DNA of 64,000 bases from Bradyrhizobium sp. C9 (GTDB lineage Bacteria; Pseudomonadota; Alphaproteobacteria; Rhizobiales; Xanthobacteraceae), in the NCBI RefSeq assembly GCF_002532045.1, contig NZ_NWTG01000002.1, positions 496,001-560,000 of the forward strand, written 5' to 3'. The position numbers and the translations under genes are program-made. The notes beneath the pieces are model-generated. The model ran no database searches and was not told where the DNA came from. It saw only the letters and a program-made list of their open reading frames with translations. Shown here one piece after another: positions 37,004 through 46,153 of this stretch. Numbering within the stretch: position 1 is the stretch's first letter; each line of letters begins with the position of its first letter.

Positions 37004-37687
37004 CTAATGCATTGATTTATCTTGATTTTGGTGGCTTGGAGGAGGTTGACGGGGGCTTACAGGATTCGCCGCGGCTGGCGTGCCGCCGCAACTCTGGTCC
37101 TGAACCATCAACACCTGCACCTTGCCGCTATCGGATTCGACGCGCGAGACGCCGGTCGTCATGTCGACGCGCAGGCGATCGCCGCGCACCACGTTCTGGC
37201 ACTGGGTCAGCACCACGCCGCCGAGCATGGTGATCAGATTGGCCCTGGTGTCGAAGATCGCAGTCTCGCCGGTCACGACCTGGTCCTTCTGGGTCACAAC
37301 CACATTGCCCTTCGCCTCCAGCCGCTTGATCGAGGAACTGCCACCCGGCCCAGGGGTCGCTGACGGCATTGGCGCGCCTTTCGTTCCCTTGGCACCCCCT
37401 GAGGGCACTGTCGGCTGGGCGGGCTTGCCCTCGTAGAACGCGACAAGTGTCCTCGATGTCATTGTGGTGTCGCCCTGCACCACTTTCACACTGCCCGAGA
37501 AGGTCGCCTCCTTCTTCCTGTCACGCATTTCGAGCACCGCGGACTCGATCCGGACCGGCTGGTCGCGGTTCTGCGCAAAGCCCTGCACGGCATTAGGCAT
37601 AGACGCGCTGCCCTGTCCGCGCGCCCCGTCGAATGCGGTGACGGCGAAGATGGCGACAGCTGCAACTCGTAAAGGAAGCATCTCCAT
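37004..37687 (-). CDS. lptA: LptA/OstA-like periplasmic protein, second tandem copy
   Basis: The 227-residue product has a signal peptide (ends around DGARGQG) and the OstA-like core: LEMRDRKKEATFSGSVKVVQ, IKRLEAKGNVVVTQKDQVVT, TNVV-type strands and VRGDRLRVDMTTGVSRVESD. LptA bridges the periplasm and carries LPS from LptC to LptD. It is a close paralogue of the gene immediately upstream (37711-38451), differing in signal peptide, in the linker around residue 90 and in lacking a Gly-rich insertion. GGGGGA precedes the ATG. It may be partly redundant or specialised. Confidence 0.88.
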   Translation of the reverse strand: MEMLPLRVAAVAIFAVTAFDGARGQGSASMPNAVQGFAQNRDQPVRIESAVLEMRDRKKEATFSGSVKVVQGDTTMTSRTLVAFYEGKPAQPTVPSGGAKGTKGAPMPSATPGPGGSSSIKRLEAKGNVVVTQKDQVVTGETAIFDTRANLITMLGGVVLTQCQNVVRGDRLRVDMTTGVSRVESDSGKVQVLMVQDQSCGGTPAAANPVSPRQPPPSHQNQDKSMH

Positions 37688-37710
37688 CGCCGTCCCCCAA
37701 TCGCCGGCGC

Positions 37711-38451
37711 CTATTTCGACTTGCTACCTGGAAGCAGTTGAAGCGGCGACGGGGCTGCAGGGGCCGCGCCGGGAGCGGCCGGCGTGCCGCAGCCGCCCTT
37801 GCCGTTCTGCCCACCCTGCGACTGGATGAACAGGCCCTGCACCTTGCCGCTGTCGGATTCCACCCGCGAGACGCCGGTGGTCATGTCGACCAGCAGACGG
37901 TCGCCGCGCAGCACGTTCTGGCACTGGGTCAGCACCACTTGGCCGCCACCGCCGCCGAGCATGGTGATCAGATTGGTCTTGGTGTCGAAGATCGCGGTCT
38001 CGCCGGTGACGACCTGATCCTTCTGGGTGACGACGACATTGCCCTTCGCCTCCAGCCGCTTGATCGAGGACGCGCCGCCGGGGCCCGGAGTCGCCGATTG
38101 CATCGGCGCGCCCTTCTGAGCGGCGGCAGCCTTGGTGGCGCCCGTGGTCGGCGCCGGCGCCGCCGTCGACTTATCCTCGTAGAACACGACCAGGACCTTC
38201 GAGGTCATGGTGGTGTCACCCTGCACGACCTTCACATTGCCGGCGAAGGTCGCCTCCTTCTTCTTGTCGCGCATCTCGAGCGAGGCGGCCTCGATCTGGA
38301 TCGGCTGGTCGCGGTTCTGCGAAAAGCCCTGCATGGCGTTGGGAACGCCGCTCATCGAGCCCTGCGCGGACGCGGCGTCGGCTGCGAACAGCGTGAGCAG
38401 AAAGGCCGCAATTGCGATGCCGTGCGGAAAACGTCTCATCATCAAATTCAT
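37711..38451 (-). CDS. lptA: LPS transport periplasmic protein LptA, first tandem copy
   Basis: The 246-residue protein has a signal peptide (MMRRFPHGIAIAAFLLTLFA to ASAQ) and an OstA domain with beta-jellyroll strands: LEMRDKKKEATFAGNVKVVQ, RLEAKGNVVVTQKDQVVTGE, GGGGGQVVLTQCQNVLRGDR. Its ATG overlaps the lptC stop (ATGA), so it is the canonical, coupled LptA. A similar gene follows after a 23-base gap. The Pro/Ala-rich C-terminus is typical of rhizobial LptA. Confidence 0.92.
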   Translation of the reverse strand: MNLMMRRFPHGIAIAAFLLTLFAADAASAQGSMSGVPNAMQGFSQNRDQPIQIEAASLEMRDKKKEATFAGNVKVVQGDTTMTSKVLVVFYEDKSTAAPAPTTGATKAAAAQKGAPMQSATPGPGGASSIKRLEAKGNVVVTQKDQVVTGETAIFDTKTNLITMLGGGGGQVVLTQCQNVLRGDRLLVDMTTGVSRVESDSGKVQGLFIQSQGGQNGKGGCGTPAAPGAAPAAPSPLQLLPGSKSK

Positions 38452-39185
38452 TTCGGGTTGGCGGATTTGCGCGGCTTCGGTGACGGCGGAGGTGACGCGG
38501 GCTCGGCGGGCGGGCTCGGATTGTTGTCGCCGAGCTTATCCAGATTCATCACGACATTGCCTTCGAACCGCACGAGTTCGCCGCTGTTGTAGATCCTGAG
38601 GCGATCGGCGGTCAGCGTGCCTTCGAGCAGCTTGACGTCGACATGCTCGTCCGACGACACGTTGCCCTTGTTGATGTCGACGAAGGCCTGCGTCAGCTTG
38701 GCTTCATAGCCGGTGGACGACTGCAGGAAGATATCCTGGCGCAGGTCGAGCAGCTGCTTCTTGTTGTCGAAGAAGCCGGTGCGCGCATCCATGGTCACCG
38801 TCGACTGATCCTGCTGCGCCACCTTGGCGCGGATCGTCTTCAGCTCGACATGGTCAGGGTCGGTGACGTCCTGGATCGCCGCCTTGGCCCACATCTCATA
38901 GGGCCGGCCGTCGGCCGAGAAGCCGGCGATATGCGGCGATTCCATCGTGATCTTGGTGCCTGACACCACGAGGTTGTCCATCTCGACCGGCAGCTTGGGG
39001 ATCATCTCGCGGAATGGATTGTAGACCGAGACGAAGATGATCGAGGCCATCGACAGCCCCACCACCGCAGGCACCGCGATGCGCAGGATCCGCACCATGC
39101 GGCTGTGCCGCGCGGCGGCGGCAAAGCGCGCCTCGAGGCCCGTGACATAGCCGGGATGCTGGGCTGGATTCTGAACCGAATTCAC
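38448..39185 (-). CDS. lptC: LPS export periplasmic protein LptC
   Basis: LptC is a bitopic inner-membrane protein that hands LPS from LptBFG to LptA. The 245-residue product has one membrane helix (about residues 31-54, ILRIAVPAVVGLSMASIIFV) and a periplasmic jellyroll domain (YEMWAKAAIQDVTDPDHVEL, ARTGFFDNKKQLLDLRQDIF). Its Pro/Ser-rich tail ends in ATGA with lptA. It leads lptC-lptA-lptA-lptB. Confidence 0.92.
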   Translation of the reverse strand: MNSVQNPAQHPGYVTGLEARFAAAARHSRMVRILRIAVPAVVGLSMASIIFVSVYNPFREMIPKLPVEMDNLVVSGTKITMESPHIAGFSADGRPYEMWAKAAIQDVTDPDHVELKTIRAKVAQQDQSTVTMDARTGFFDNKKQLLDLRQDIFLQSSTGYEAKLTQAFVDINKGNVSSDEHVDVKLLEGTLTADRLRIYNSGELVRFEGNVVMNLDKLGDNNPSPPAEPASPPPSPKPRKSANPK

Positions 39186-39366
39186 CTGAGCTCCAGAGGC
39201 GCGAAATTGCCCCTATTCTAGCCGGAGCCGCCCCAATATGCAGCCCGGACCTCGCGTCGCGCCCCCCAAGCCGACTTCAAGGCGGACCACGCGTGAACAG
39301 TTTGGCCGAAACGGGGCGGAACCGGCCCGCTGCGACGAATTCGGCGCCCATCATGAACGGGCGAAA

Positions 39367-39981
39367 TCAGGAATGGGCGAAGATGTCCTCGGCCTCCCAG
39401 CCGTCAAGATCGAGCCTGGCGCGGGTCGGCAGAAAATCGAAGCAGGCTTTGGCGAGGTCAGTCCGTCCCTCGCGCGCCAGCATCACATTCAACTTGTCGC
39501 GGAGCGCATGCAGATGCAGCACGTCGGAGGCGGCATAGGCGAGCTGGGCTTCGGTGAGGCTCTGCGCACCCCAGTCGCTCGACTGCTGCTGCTTCGACAA
39601 GTCGACGTTCAGCACCTCGCGCACCAGATCCTTCAGGCCGTGACGGTCGGTATAGGTGCGCGACAGGCGCGAGGCGATCTTGGTGCAATAGACCGGCGAC
39701 GGCATCACGCCGAACGTGTTGTAGAGCACCGCGACGTCGAACCGCGCGAAATGAAAGATCTTGGTGATCGCAGGGTTGGCGAGCAGCGCCTTCAGGTTCG
39801 GCGAGTCGGTGTGTCCCTTCGGAATCTGGATCACATCGGCGGTGCCGTCGCCGTTCGACATCTGCACCACGCAGAGCCGGTCGCGATGCGGATGCAGTCC
39901 CATGGTCTCGGTGTCGATCGCAACGGAATCGGTATAGCGGGACAGATCAGGCAGGTCGCCGCGATGCAGGCGGATGGTCAT
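39367..39981 (-). CDS. rnd: Ribonuclease D, short form
   Basis: This DEDD-family 3'-5' exoribonuclease lacks the HRDC domains of E. coli RNase D. Exo I is SVAIDTETMGL, exo II is FHFARFDVAVLYNTFG, and exo III is YAASDVLHLHALRDKL (Y-x-x-x-D), so all four catalytic acids are present. At 204 residues it matches the short alphaproteobacterial form. The ATG at 39981 has GAGG 11 bases ahead; a TTG at 40029 would add 16 residues. It lies upstream of lptC on the same strand, 181 bases away. Confidence 0.9.
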   Translation of the reverse strand: MTIRLHRGDLPDLSRYTDSVAIDTETMGLHPHRDRLCVVQMSNGDGTADVIQIPKGHTDSPNLKALLANPAITKIFHFARFDVAVLYNTFGVMPSPVYCTKIASRLSRTYTDRHGLKDLVREVLNVDLSKQQQSSDWGAQSLTEAQLAYAASDVLHLHALRDKLNVMLAREGRTDLAKACFDFLPTRARLDLDGWEAEDIFAHS

Positions 39982-40206
39982 GCTGTCAAAAACCTCGTCG
40001 AATCGCTCTCGGGACAAGCTATCGTTCAATTCCCCGACAGGCGAGCGTGCATCAAGCCTTGTTGCGTCTCGGCGCTAAAGCCCATCAAGGGCGGAGCGCC
40101 GGCAACGTGAACCTCCTTGTGCACGCACAGATGGCTCCGGGTTTAGCGCCATTGTGCAGCGGAGACAATGGCTTGGGCGGCCCCCAGCGCCCGCGCAAGC
40201 GCGCCA

Positions 40207-42963
40207 TTATTGCCAGCTGACGCGCAGGCCGAACCGGCCGGTGATGTCGTCACGGCGGGTGCTGTCCACCGACGTCGTGTAGCCCGCGCTGGCATAGGCG
40301 CTGATCGTGCGATTGAGCTGCGCGCTAACGCCGGCGCCGATCTCGACCGCGGTGCCGCGGCTTTGCACGCCGATCAGGTCGGTCGTCGCGAAGGCGATGC
40401 TGCGGTCGTTCGCGGCGGTGTGCCAGAGATTGGCCTCGAGATACGGACGCAGTTCGGCGGTGCCGACGATGAAGGTCGCGGGCACGCGCACGCCGAGCCG
40501 GCCGGTCAGCGTGTCGGCGCTGCCGGGCGCGACGCTGGAGAACATGTCGTTGAAGCTGTCGAACGACTGGCGCTGCCAGATCAGTTGCGCCTGCGGCTCG
40601 ATCGCGACAAAGCGATTCAGCGGGATCGGAACGCCGGTTTCCAGCGACGCCGCGACGCCGGTGCCCGACACAAGCGCGCCGACCTGACGATCCGACTGCG
40701 GGCTTGCACCGTAGAAGCTGCCCATCAGCACGGCGTCGACGTACCAGCCTGAGGGGCCGATATGGGTCCAGTAGCCGCCGACATTCTGGCTGTCGATCGA
40801 GAGCGTGCCGGTGCGGACGTTGTTCATGCCGACCGCGAAGCCGTTGATGGCGCCGCTGGCCCAGCCATACGCATAGAAGAACCCCGCGCGATCATGATGC
40901 CCGGGTGCGGACTCAAAGCGCAGGATGTCGGCGCCGACCTGTACACCGGCCATGGTGCCGTCGAAGGAGGGGCTGACCGTGCCGGCCCAGCTCTGCGCGC
41001 TGTGCGAACCGTATGCACGCGCCCACGCCGCCGGCTGTTCGCCGCCACCGGTCAGCAAGGCTTGATCGCCCTGGCGCTGATGGAAGGTGCCGAGCGTCGC
41101 GAGCCCAAGCTTCTGCGCGACCTGCGGCAACGCCGAATAGACTGCAACCTCCTCGCGGTAGAGCTCGACCGGCGCGGCGCCTGCCGGCGGCGGCGTCAGC
41201 GACGACAGATCCTCTGCGGGCAGCCCTGATGGCGTCACGCCCCCGCCGAGCGCAGCCGGCGGCGCAGGCGGCGACGTGCCGGGCACCAGCTGCGAGCGTA
41301 GATACCAATTGTCGGCGCTGCCCGCGGAGACGCCGCCGCGAAACAGCAGATATTCGTGCGCGCCGGCAACGACGGCGCTCGAGAGGCCGAATGCGCCCGG
41401 GGCCGTGGTGCCGCCGTTGACGGCTTGCACCACCATGATGCCATCGGCTGTGGTCAGCGCGCCGGCACCACCGGCATTGGTGACGGTCACTGCGGTTGAG
41501 CCCGACGCAGTGCCGCCGGAGATGACGAGCCGATCCGACGGCGAACCGTCGCCACCGAGCACGCTGCGCAGAAAAAGGGAGCCGCCAGTGCCGACATAGT
41601 TGCCGGCGATCGTCAGGCTGTTCGCTGCGGTGGCGCCGCCATTGGTGAGGTTGATGACGCCGGCGTTGGTGACGGTGACCGGCGGCCCGCCCGGAAACGA
41701 CGTGATCGACGGATTGGCACCGTTGCCGGCCAAGAGGCTGGTGCCCGCCGCGATCGACACATTGCCGGTGAGCGAGGTCTGCAAAGTCAGCGAACCGCTG
41801 TTGATGAAGGTGTTGGCGAAGGTGCCGGTGCCGGCCCAGGTCCAGTCATTGCCTTCCATCGTCAGCGTCTGGAATCGCGCGAATGCATTGTCGACCGTGC
41901 CGCTGCCTTGCAGCCGCACCTGGTTGTTGCCGCCGCCGCCATCGGCAAGGCCGACAATCTGCGAGCCGGTTTGCAGGATCATCGTCACGGCACCGCCGCC
42001 GCCTGCGAGCGCCGTGCCGCTGTTGCCGGCGATCAGGCCGGCATTGACGATGGTGGTGGCGCCGTTGAGCGTGCGGATCGCGGGTCCGTTCTGGCTGATG
42101 ATCTTGCCGCCAGCGAGATTCTGGATCGTCGCCGTGAAGGATGATCCCGCGGTATTGGAGAACACCGCATCGGAACCGGCGCCGCGCGCTTCGATGGTGC
42201 CGCTGTTGGTCAGCACATTGGCGTTGCCCTGCATAAAGACCGTGTTGTTCGCCACCCCGGCCAGCGTGCTGCCGGTCGTCAGCAAGGTGCCGGTATTGGT
42301 GATGGAGGCGAACTGTCCGGCGGAGAAGATCGCGCGAGCCTGCGCGCCGGAGGTCGTGATCGTTCCGCTGTTCATGAATGTGTTGTTGTCGCCGGTCTGG
42401 ACGTAAAGACCATACGATTGCGGTCCCTGGGTCGTGATCGTCCCGGTATTGATCAGCGTGTTGCTGCCGTTCGGCGTCAAGCCAATGATGGCAAGCCCGC
42501 GCGAAGTGCCGTTCTGCGTCGTGATCGTGCCGTTGTTGATCAGCGTGTTGCCGCTGCTGCTGGCGGCGATCGCATTGCTGCCGGCGCCTGTGGTCGTGAT
42601 CAGGCCGGACGTGCCGTTGGTGACGACGTTGCCGTTGGCGCTGCCGAAGATTCCGGTGCCGCCGCCGCTGATGGTCAGCGTGCCGTTGTTGGTGGCGGCG
42701 CTGCCCGAGACAAGGCCGATCGCAGTCGCACCGGCGCCCGGCGTGATGCCGGCGCCCTGCAGCACGTTGACGGTGACGTTCGAGCTGCCGGCTACGGCCT
42801 GCACGCCTGCCGGCGAGGGATTCGGCGCTGCGGTCGAGCAGGTCACGGTCTGACCGCTCACCGGCGCGAGACTATCGCAGGCGGCAAACGCCTGCGAGGC
42901 CGACAGAAGACAACCGCCACCCAGAGTGCACGACAGGATCGCCGCGAGCCGCGATGAAACCAT
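40207..42963 (-). CDS. Autotransporter outer-membrane beta-barrel protein
   Basis: A type V secreted protein of 918 residues with three parts. First is a signal peptide (MVSSRLAAILSCTLGGGCLL to QAFA). The passenger (about 30-590) is made of beta-helix repeats rich in Asn/Gly/Thr, with recurring N-x-G-T-I-T-T units such as LINNGTITTQNGTS and FMNSGTITTSGAQA. The C-terminal barrel (about 650-918) ends GRFGLRVSWQ. The start at 42963 has GGAG 6 bases ahead; two in-frame ATGs upstream are possible. No protease or lipase motif is seen; an adhesin-like role is the default inference. The gene stands alone. Confidence 0.9.
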   Translation of the reverse strand: MVSSRLAAILSCTLGGGCLLSASQAFAACDSLAPVSGQTVTCSTAAPNPSPAGVQAVAGSSNVTVNVLQGAGITPGAGATAIGLVSGSAATNNGTLTISGGGTGIFGSANGNVVTNGTSGLITTTGAGSNAIAASSSGNTLINNGTITTQNGTSRGLAIIGLTPNGSNTLINTGTITTQGPQSYGLYVQTGDNNTFMNSGTITTSGAQARAIFSAGQFASITNTGTLLTTGSTLAGVANNTVFMQGNANVLTNSGTIEARGAGSDAVFSNTAGSSFTATIQNLAGGKIISQNGPAIRTLNGATTIVNAGLIAGNSGTALAGGGGAVTMILQTGSQIVGLADGGGGNNQVRLQGSGTVDNAFARFQTLTMEGNDWTWAGTGTFANTFINSGSLTLQTSLTGNVSIAAGTSLLAGNGANPSITSFPGGPPVTVTNAGVINLTNGGATAANSLTIAGNYVGTGGSLFLRSVLGGDGSPSDRLVISGGTASGSTAVTVTNAGGAGALTTADGIMVVQAVNGGTTAPGAFGLSSAVVAGAHEYLLFRGGVSAGSADNWYLRSQLVPGTSPPAPPAALGGGVTPSGLPAEDLSSLTPPPAGAAPVELYREEVAVYSALPQVAQKLGLATLGTFHQRQGDQALLTGGGEQPAAWARAYGSHSAQSWAGTVSPSFDGTMAGVQVGADILRFESAPGHHDRAGFFYAYGWASGAINGFAVGMNNVRTGTLSIDSQNVGGYWTHIGPSGWYVDAVLMGSFYGASPQSDRQVGALVSGTGVAASLETGVPIPLNRFVAIEPQAQLIWQRQSFDSFNDMFSSVAPGSADTLTGRLGVRVPATFIVGTAELRPYLEANLWHTAANDRSIAFATTDLIGVQSRGTAVEIGAGVSAQLNRTISAYASAGYTTSVDSTRRDDITGRFGLRVSWQ

Positions 42964-43380
42964 GCCCATCTCCACCATCGGTGCGAACCCGAGCCCTCGG
43001 CTCCGCGCCACCTGCTCCCCCTGCCCCGCTCTCAGCGTCGGCTGATCCGCTCCGTTCAATTTTGAGGCGATTTGCGGCGATCTGTTGCGCCATTGCCACA
43101 GATGGAACCATGAGCTGTATCATCACGATTCACATCCTTGACGTGCGTACGCTTTCGAGGTTGTGAAGTACACCACTCATCAGTTGCAGCCATCGATCGG
43201 AACAACCTGAAACAATCGCGCTGATGCGCCGGCCGGCCGCATTCTCGCGCCGGTTTTGCCGCGGGACGCACGGCCAAGCCGTTCATCAATCTCTCGATTT
43301 CGATGGAACTGTTGCCCGCGCGCCTCATGGAATCCGGCGGCGGCCTCCCTATCTGTTGCCAGCCCGCCCCCATCAGTGAA
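42964..43380. other. Divergent promoter gap, no gene seen
   Basis: This 417-base interval separates the divergent autotransporter and MFS genes. Both promoters should lie here, but no convincing -35/-10 pair was found. The only frames are overhangs of the two flanking genes. Confidence 0.5.
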
Positions 43381-44658
43381 ATGAGCCTTATGTCGGACCA
43401 GACCATCGCCGCGCCGATCGACGCCGAGCCGCAGGAACGCGGCTTTTCGCGTTATCAAGCATTCCTGATCGCGCTGCTTGCGTTCACGCAGTTCACCCTG
43501 ATCCTCGACTTCATCATCATGTCGCCGCTCGGCGCCATCCTGATGCCGTCGCTCAACATCACGGCCGGGCAGTTCGGCGTCGCGGTCTCGGCCTACGCCT
43601 TCGCAGCCGGCATCTCCGGCATCCTCGCCGCCGGCTTTGCCGATCGCTTCGACCGCAAGCGGATGTTGCTGTTCTTCTATGTCGGCTTCACCTTCGGCAC
43701 CGTGCTGTGCGCGGTGGCGCAGAATTTCCACGTGCTGCTGCTCGGCCGCATCGTCACCGGCCTGTTCGGCGGCGTGATCGGCTCCGTCGTGCTCGCCATC
43801 GTCACCGACCTGTTCCCGCTGCATCTGCGCGGGCGGGTGATGGGCTTCATCCAGACCGCATTCGCCGCGAGCCAGGTGCTCGGCGTGCCTGCAGGCTTGT
43901 TCCTCGCCAATCACTGGAATTGGCACATCTGCTTCGTCGCCATCGTCGGCCTGTCGATCGCAGCAATCGCCACCATTGCGCTCTTCATGGAGCCGGTCGA
44001 CGGACATCTCAAGCTGCAGCACGACCGCAACCCGTTCCAGCATTTGATCGCAACCGTCGCGCAGCCGCGCTACACGCTCGCCTTCCTGGTGACGACGCTG
44101 CTGGCGACCGGCGGCTTCATGCTGATGCCGTTCGGCAGTGCCTTCACCGTGCACAATCTCGGCATCGACATCGTCCACCTGCCGACGATCTATCTGGTCT
44201 CCGGCCTGTTCAGCATCCTGATGGGGCCGCTGGTCGGCCGCGCCAGCGATGCGTTCGGCAAATATCCGACCTTCATCTTCGGCTGCGTGGTGTCGGCGAT
44301 CATGGTGCTGATCTACACCCATCTCGGCCACGTCTCGCTGCTGACCGCGATCATCGTCAACGTGCTGATGTTCGTCGGCATCTTCTCGCGCATGATCCCC
44401 TCGCAGGCGCTGATGTCGGCGATCCCCGACGCCAGCCAGCGCGGCTCGTTCAGCGCGATCTCAGCGTCAGTACAGCAATTGTCCGGCGGATTGGGCTCGG
44501 TGGTTGCAGCCGCCATCGTCGCCGAGAATGCGGACGGCTTGCTGCTGCATTTCGACCGGATCGGCTATGTCGTCGTGGCGAGCTCGATGATCTCGATGAT
44601 CGCGATGTATTTTGTGCAGAAGCCGATCGCAAAGCGCGCGGGGCGACGGGTGGTGTGA
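43381..44658 (+). CDS. MFS transporter (DHA1-like)
   Basis: The 425-residue inner-membrane protein has about twelve helices. The motif A region is GFADRFDRKRMLLFFY, with LLGRIVTGLFGGVIGSVVLA in helices 4-5 and GPLVGRASDAFGKY in the central repeat. It resembles drug or sugar efflux carriers (AraJ/DHA1 group); no substrate is evident. Two in-frame ATGs (43381 and 43390) are possible; neither has a strong ribosome site. Divergent from the autotransporter. Confidence 0.9.
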   Translation: MSLMSDQTIAAPIDAEPQERGFSRYQAFLIALLAFTQFTLILDFIIMSPLGAILMPSLNITAGQFGVAVSAYAFAAGISGILAAGFADRFDRKRMLLFFYVGFTFGTVLCAVAQNFHVLLLGRIVTGLFGGVIGSVVLAIVTDLFPLHLRGRVMGFIQTAFAASQVLGVPAGLFLANHWNWHICFVAIVGLSIAAIATIALFMEPVDGHLKLQHDRNPFQHLIATVAQPRYTLAFLVTTLLATGGFMLMPFGSAFTVHNLGIDIVHLPTIYLVSGLFSILMGPLVGRASDAFGKYPTFIFGCVVSAIMVLIYTHLGHVSLLTAIIVNVLMFVGIFSRMIPSQALMSAIPDASQRGSFSAISASVQQLSGGLGSVVAAAIVAENADGLLLHFDRIGYVVVASSMISMIAMYFVQKPIAKRAGRRVV

Positions 44659-44803
44659 GGGCAGATTAGCTCACTGGGCGCACACGTTTCAGGCACTGTT
44701 CCTGGAGGCGACCCCTACTCTCAATCCCGCGAAACGGGCGGGTTACGGCCTCGCCGCACCCACCCTCCGGATGCTGAGCGATTTCAATCGCTTAAAAAGG
44801 GGG

Positions 44804-44890
<87 letters not shown>

Positions 44891-45038
44891 ATGTGGAGCG
44901 GCTTAGTAAGGATCGGTTACGCGCTTGTCAAATTCGCGATTGGAAATTCGAATAGCCTGTACAGGATTGGGCTGATGGCGTATCGCGAGAGGCTGTAAAT
45001 GCGCTCAATCGCTCTCGAATCCGGCAGGAATGGACCTC

Positions 45039-46007
45039 ATGGCATCGAACCTGGAAACGCTCGTCACGGTATTCGGCGGATCCGGATTTCTGGGACGGAA
45101 CGTGGTCCGGGCGCTCTGCAAGCGCGATTACCGCGTGCGAGTCGCGGTGCGGCGGCCTGAACTGGCCGGCCATCTGCAGCCGCTCGGCCGCGTCGGGCAG
45201 ATTCATGCCGTCCAGGCCAATGTGCGCTACCCGGCCTCGGTCGAGGCGGCGATGCGTGATTCGCATATCGCCATCAACCTGGTCGGCATCCTGGCCGAGG
45301 GCGGCGGGCAGACTTTCGATGCCGTGCAGGTGAAGGGCGCCGAGACCATCGCCAAGGCGGCAGCCGCATGTGGCGCCCGGATGGTCCATGTCTCGGCGAT
45401 CGGGGCCGATAAGGATTCGCCCTCGGGTTATTACCGCGCCAAGGCGGACGGCGAGCAGGCGGTGCAGGCGGCCCTGCCGCAGGCCACCATCATGCGGCCG
45501 TCGCTGATGTTCGGGCCCGAGGATCAATTCACCAACCGCTTTGCGGCGCTGGCGCGGATGTCGCCGGTGCTGCCGCTGGTCGGCGGCGGGGTCAACAGGC
45601 TGCAGCCGGCCTATGTGGCCGATGTCGCGGACGCCGTGGCCGATGCCGTGGACGGCAAGGCGACGCCGGGTGCGACCTACGAGCTCGGCGGCCCCGAAGT
45701 GCTCACCATGCGCGAGGTGATGCAGATCATCCTCCAGATCACCCAACGTGACCGCATGCTGGCGCCGTTGCCGTTCGGCCTCGCCAAACTGCAGTCGTAT
45801 GTCCTGCAATTCGCGCCGGGGCCGTTCACGCTGACCCCGGACCAGGTCGCGATGCTGCGTTCGGACAATGTGGTGTCCGACGCCGCCAAGGCCGCCGGCC
45901 TCACCTTCGCGGGCCTCGGCATCACGCCGGATTCGATGGAAGCGATCGCCCCGCAATATCTCTGGCGCTTCCGCGCGACGGGACAGTTCCAGAAGAAGAG
46001 CGCGTAG
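45039..46007 (+). CDS. Complex I NDUFA9 subunit-like NAD(P)-binding protein
   Basis: An atypical SDR of 322 residues, with the Rossmann motif VFGGSGFLGRNVVRAL (residues 11-26) and RVRVAVRRPE. INLVGILAEGGGQTF, MVHVSAIGAD, YYRAKADGE and ATIMRPSLMFGPEDQF follow. This is the NDUFA9-like group: in mitochondria an accessory subunit of complex I, in alphaproteobacteria a related soluble or assembly protein. The ATG at 45039 has AGGA 10 bases ahead; the ATG at 45030 is too close to that site. It is convergent with uppP over a repeat hairpin. Confidence 0.9.
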   Translation: MASNLETLVTVFGGSGFLGRNVVRALCKRDYRVRVAVRRPELAGHLQPLGRVGQIHAVQANVRYPASVEAAMRDSHIAINLVGILAEGGGQTFDAVQVKGAETIAKAAAACGARMVHVSAIGADKDSPSGYYRAKADGEQAVQAALPQATIMRPSLMFGPEDQFTNRFAALARMSPVLPLVGGGVNRLQPAYVADVADAVADAVDGKATPGATYELGGPEVLTMREVMQIILQITQRDRMLAPLPFGLAKLQSYVLQFAPGPFTLTPDQVAMLRSDNVVSDAAKAAGLTFAGLGITPDSMEAIAPQYLWRFRATGQFQKKSA

Positions 46008-46022
46008 GCGCTCTCTCCAATT

Positions 46023-46143
46023 GTCGTCCCGGCGAAGGCCGGGACTGATAGCCACAAATGCCCGCTTTGTGCAGGGCTGTGGCGCCATCTCGCGCAACCA
46101 GCAAAGACTTGTGGTTATGGGTCCCGGCCTTCGCCGGGACGAC
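46023..46143. repeat. Long inverted repeat between convergent genes
   Basis: Perfect 23-bp arms (46023-46045 and 46121-46143, GTCGTCCCGGCGAAGGCCGG plus 3 bases) extend imperfectly to 35 bases ending CCACAA. They enclose a 51-base centre. Each arm also holds its own CCCGGC/GCCGGG dyad. A single arm recurs at 59684-59718. It fills the gap between the NDUFA9-like gene and uppP and could end transcription from both sides. Confidence 0.85.
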
Positions 46144-46153
46144 GAGATAGGTC

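Noticed and set aside
44761..44803. Terminator for tRNA-Leu
   Set aside because: The AGCGATT/AATCGCT hairpin follows the T-run on the minus strand instead of preceding it, so it does not fit an intrinsic terminator.
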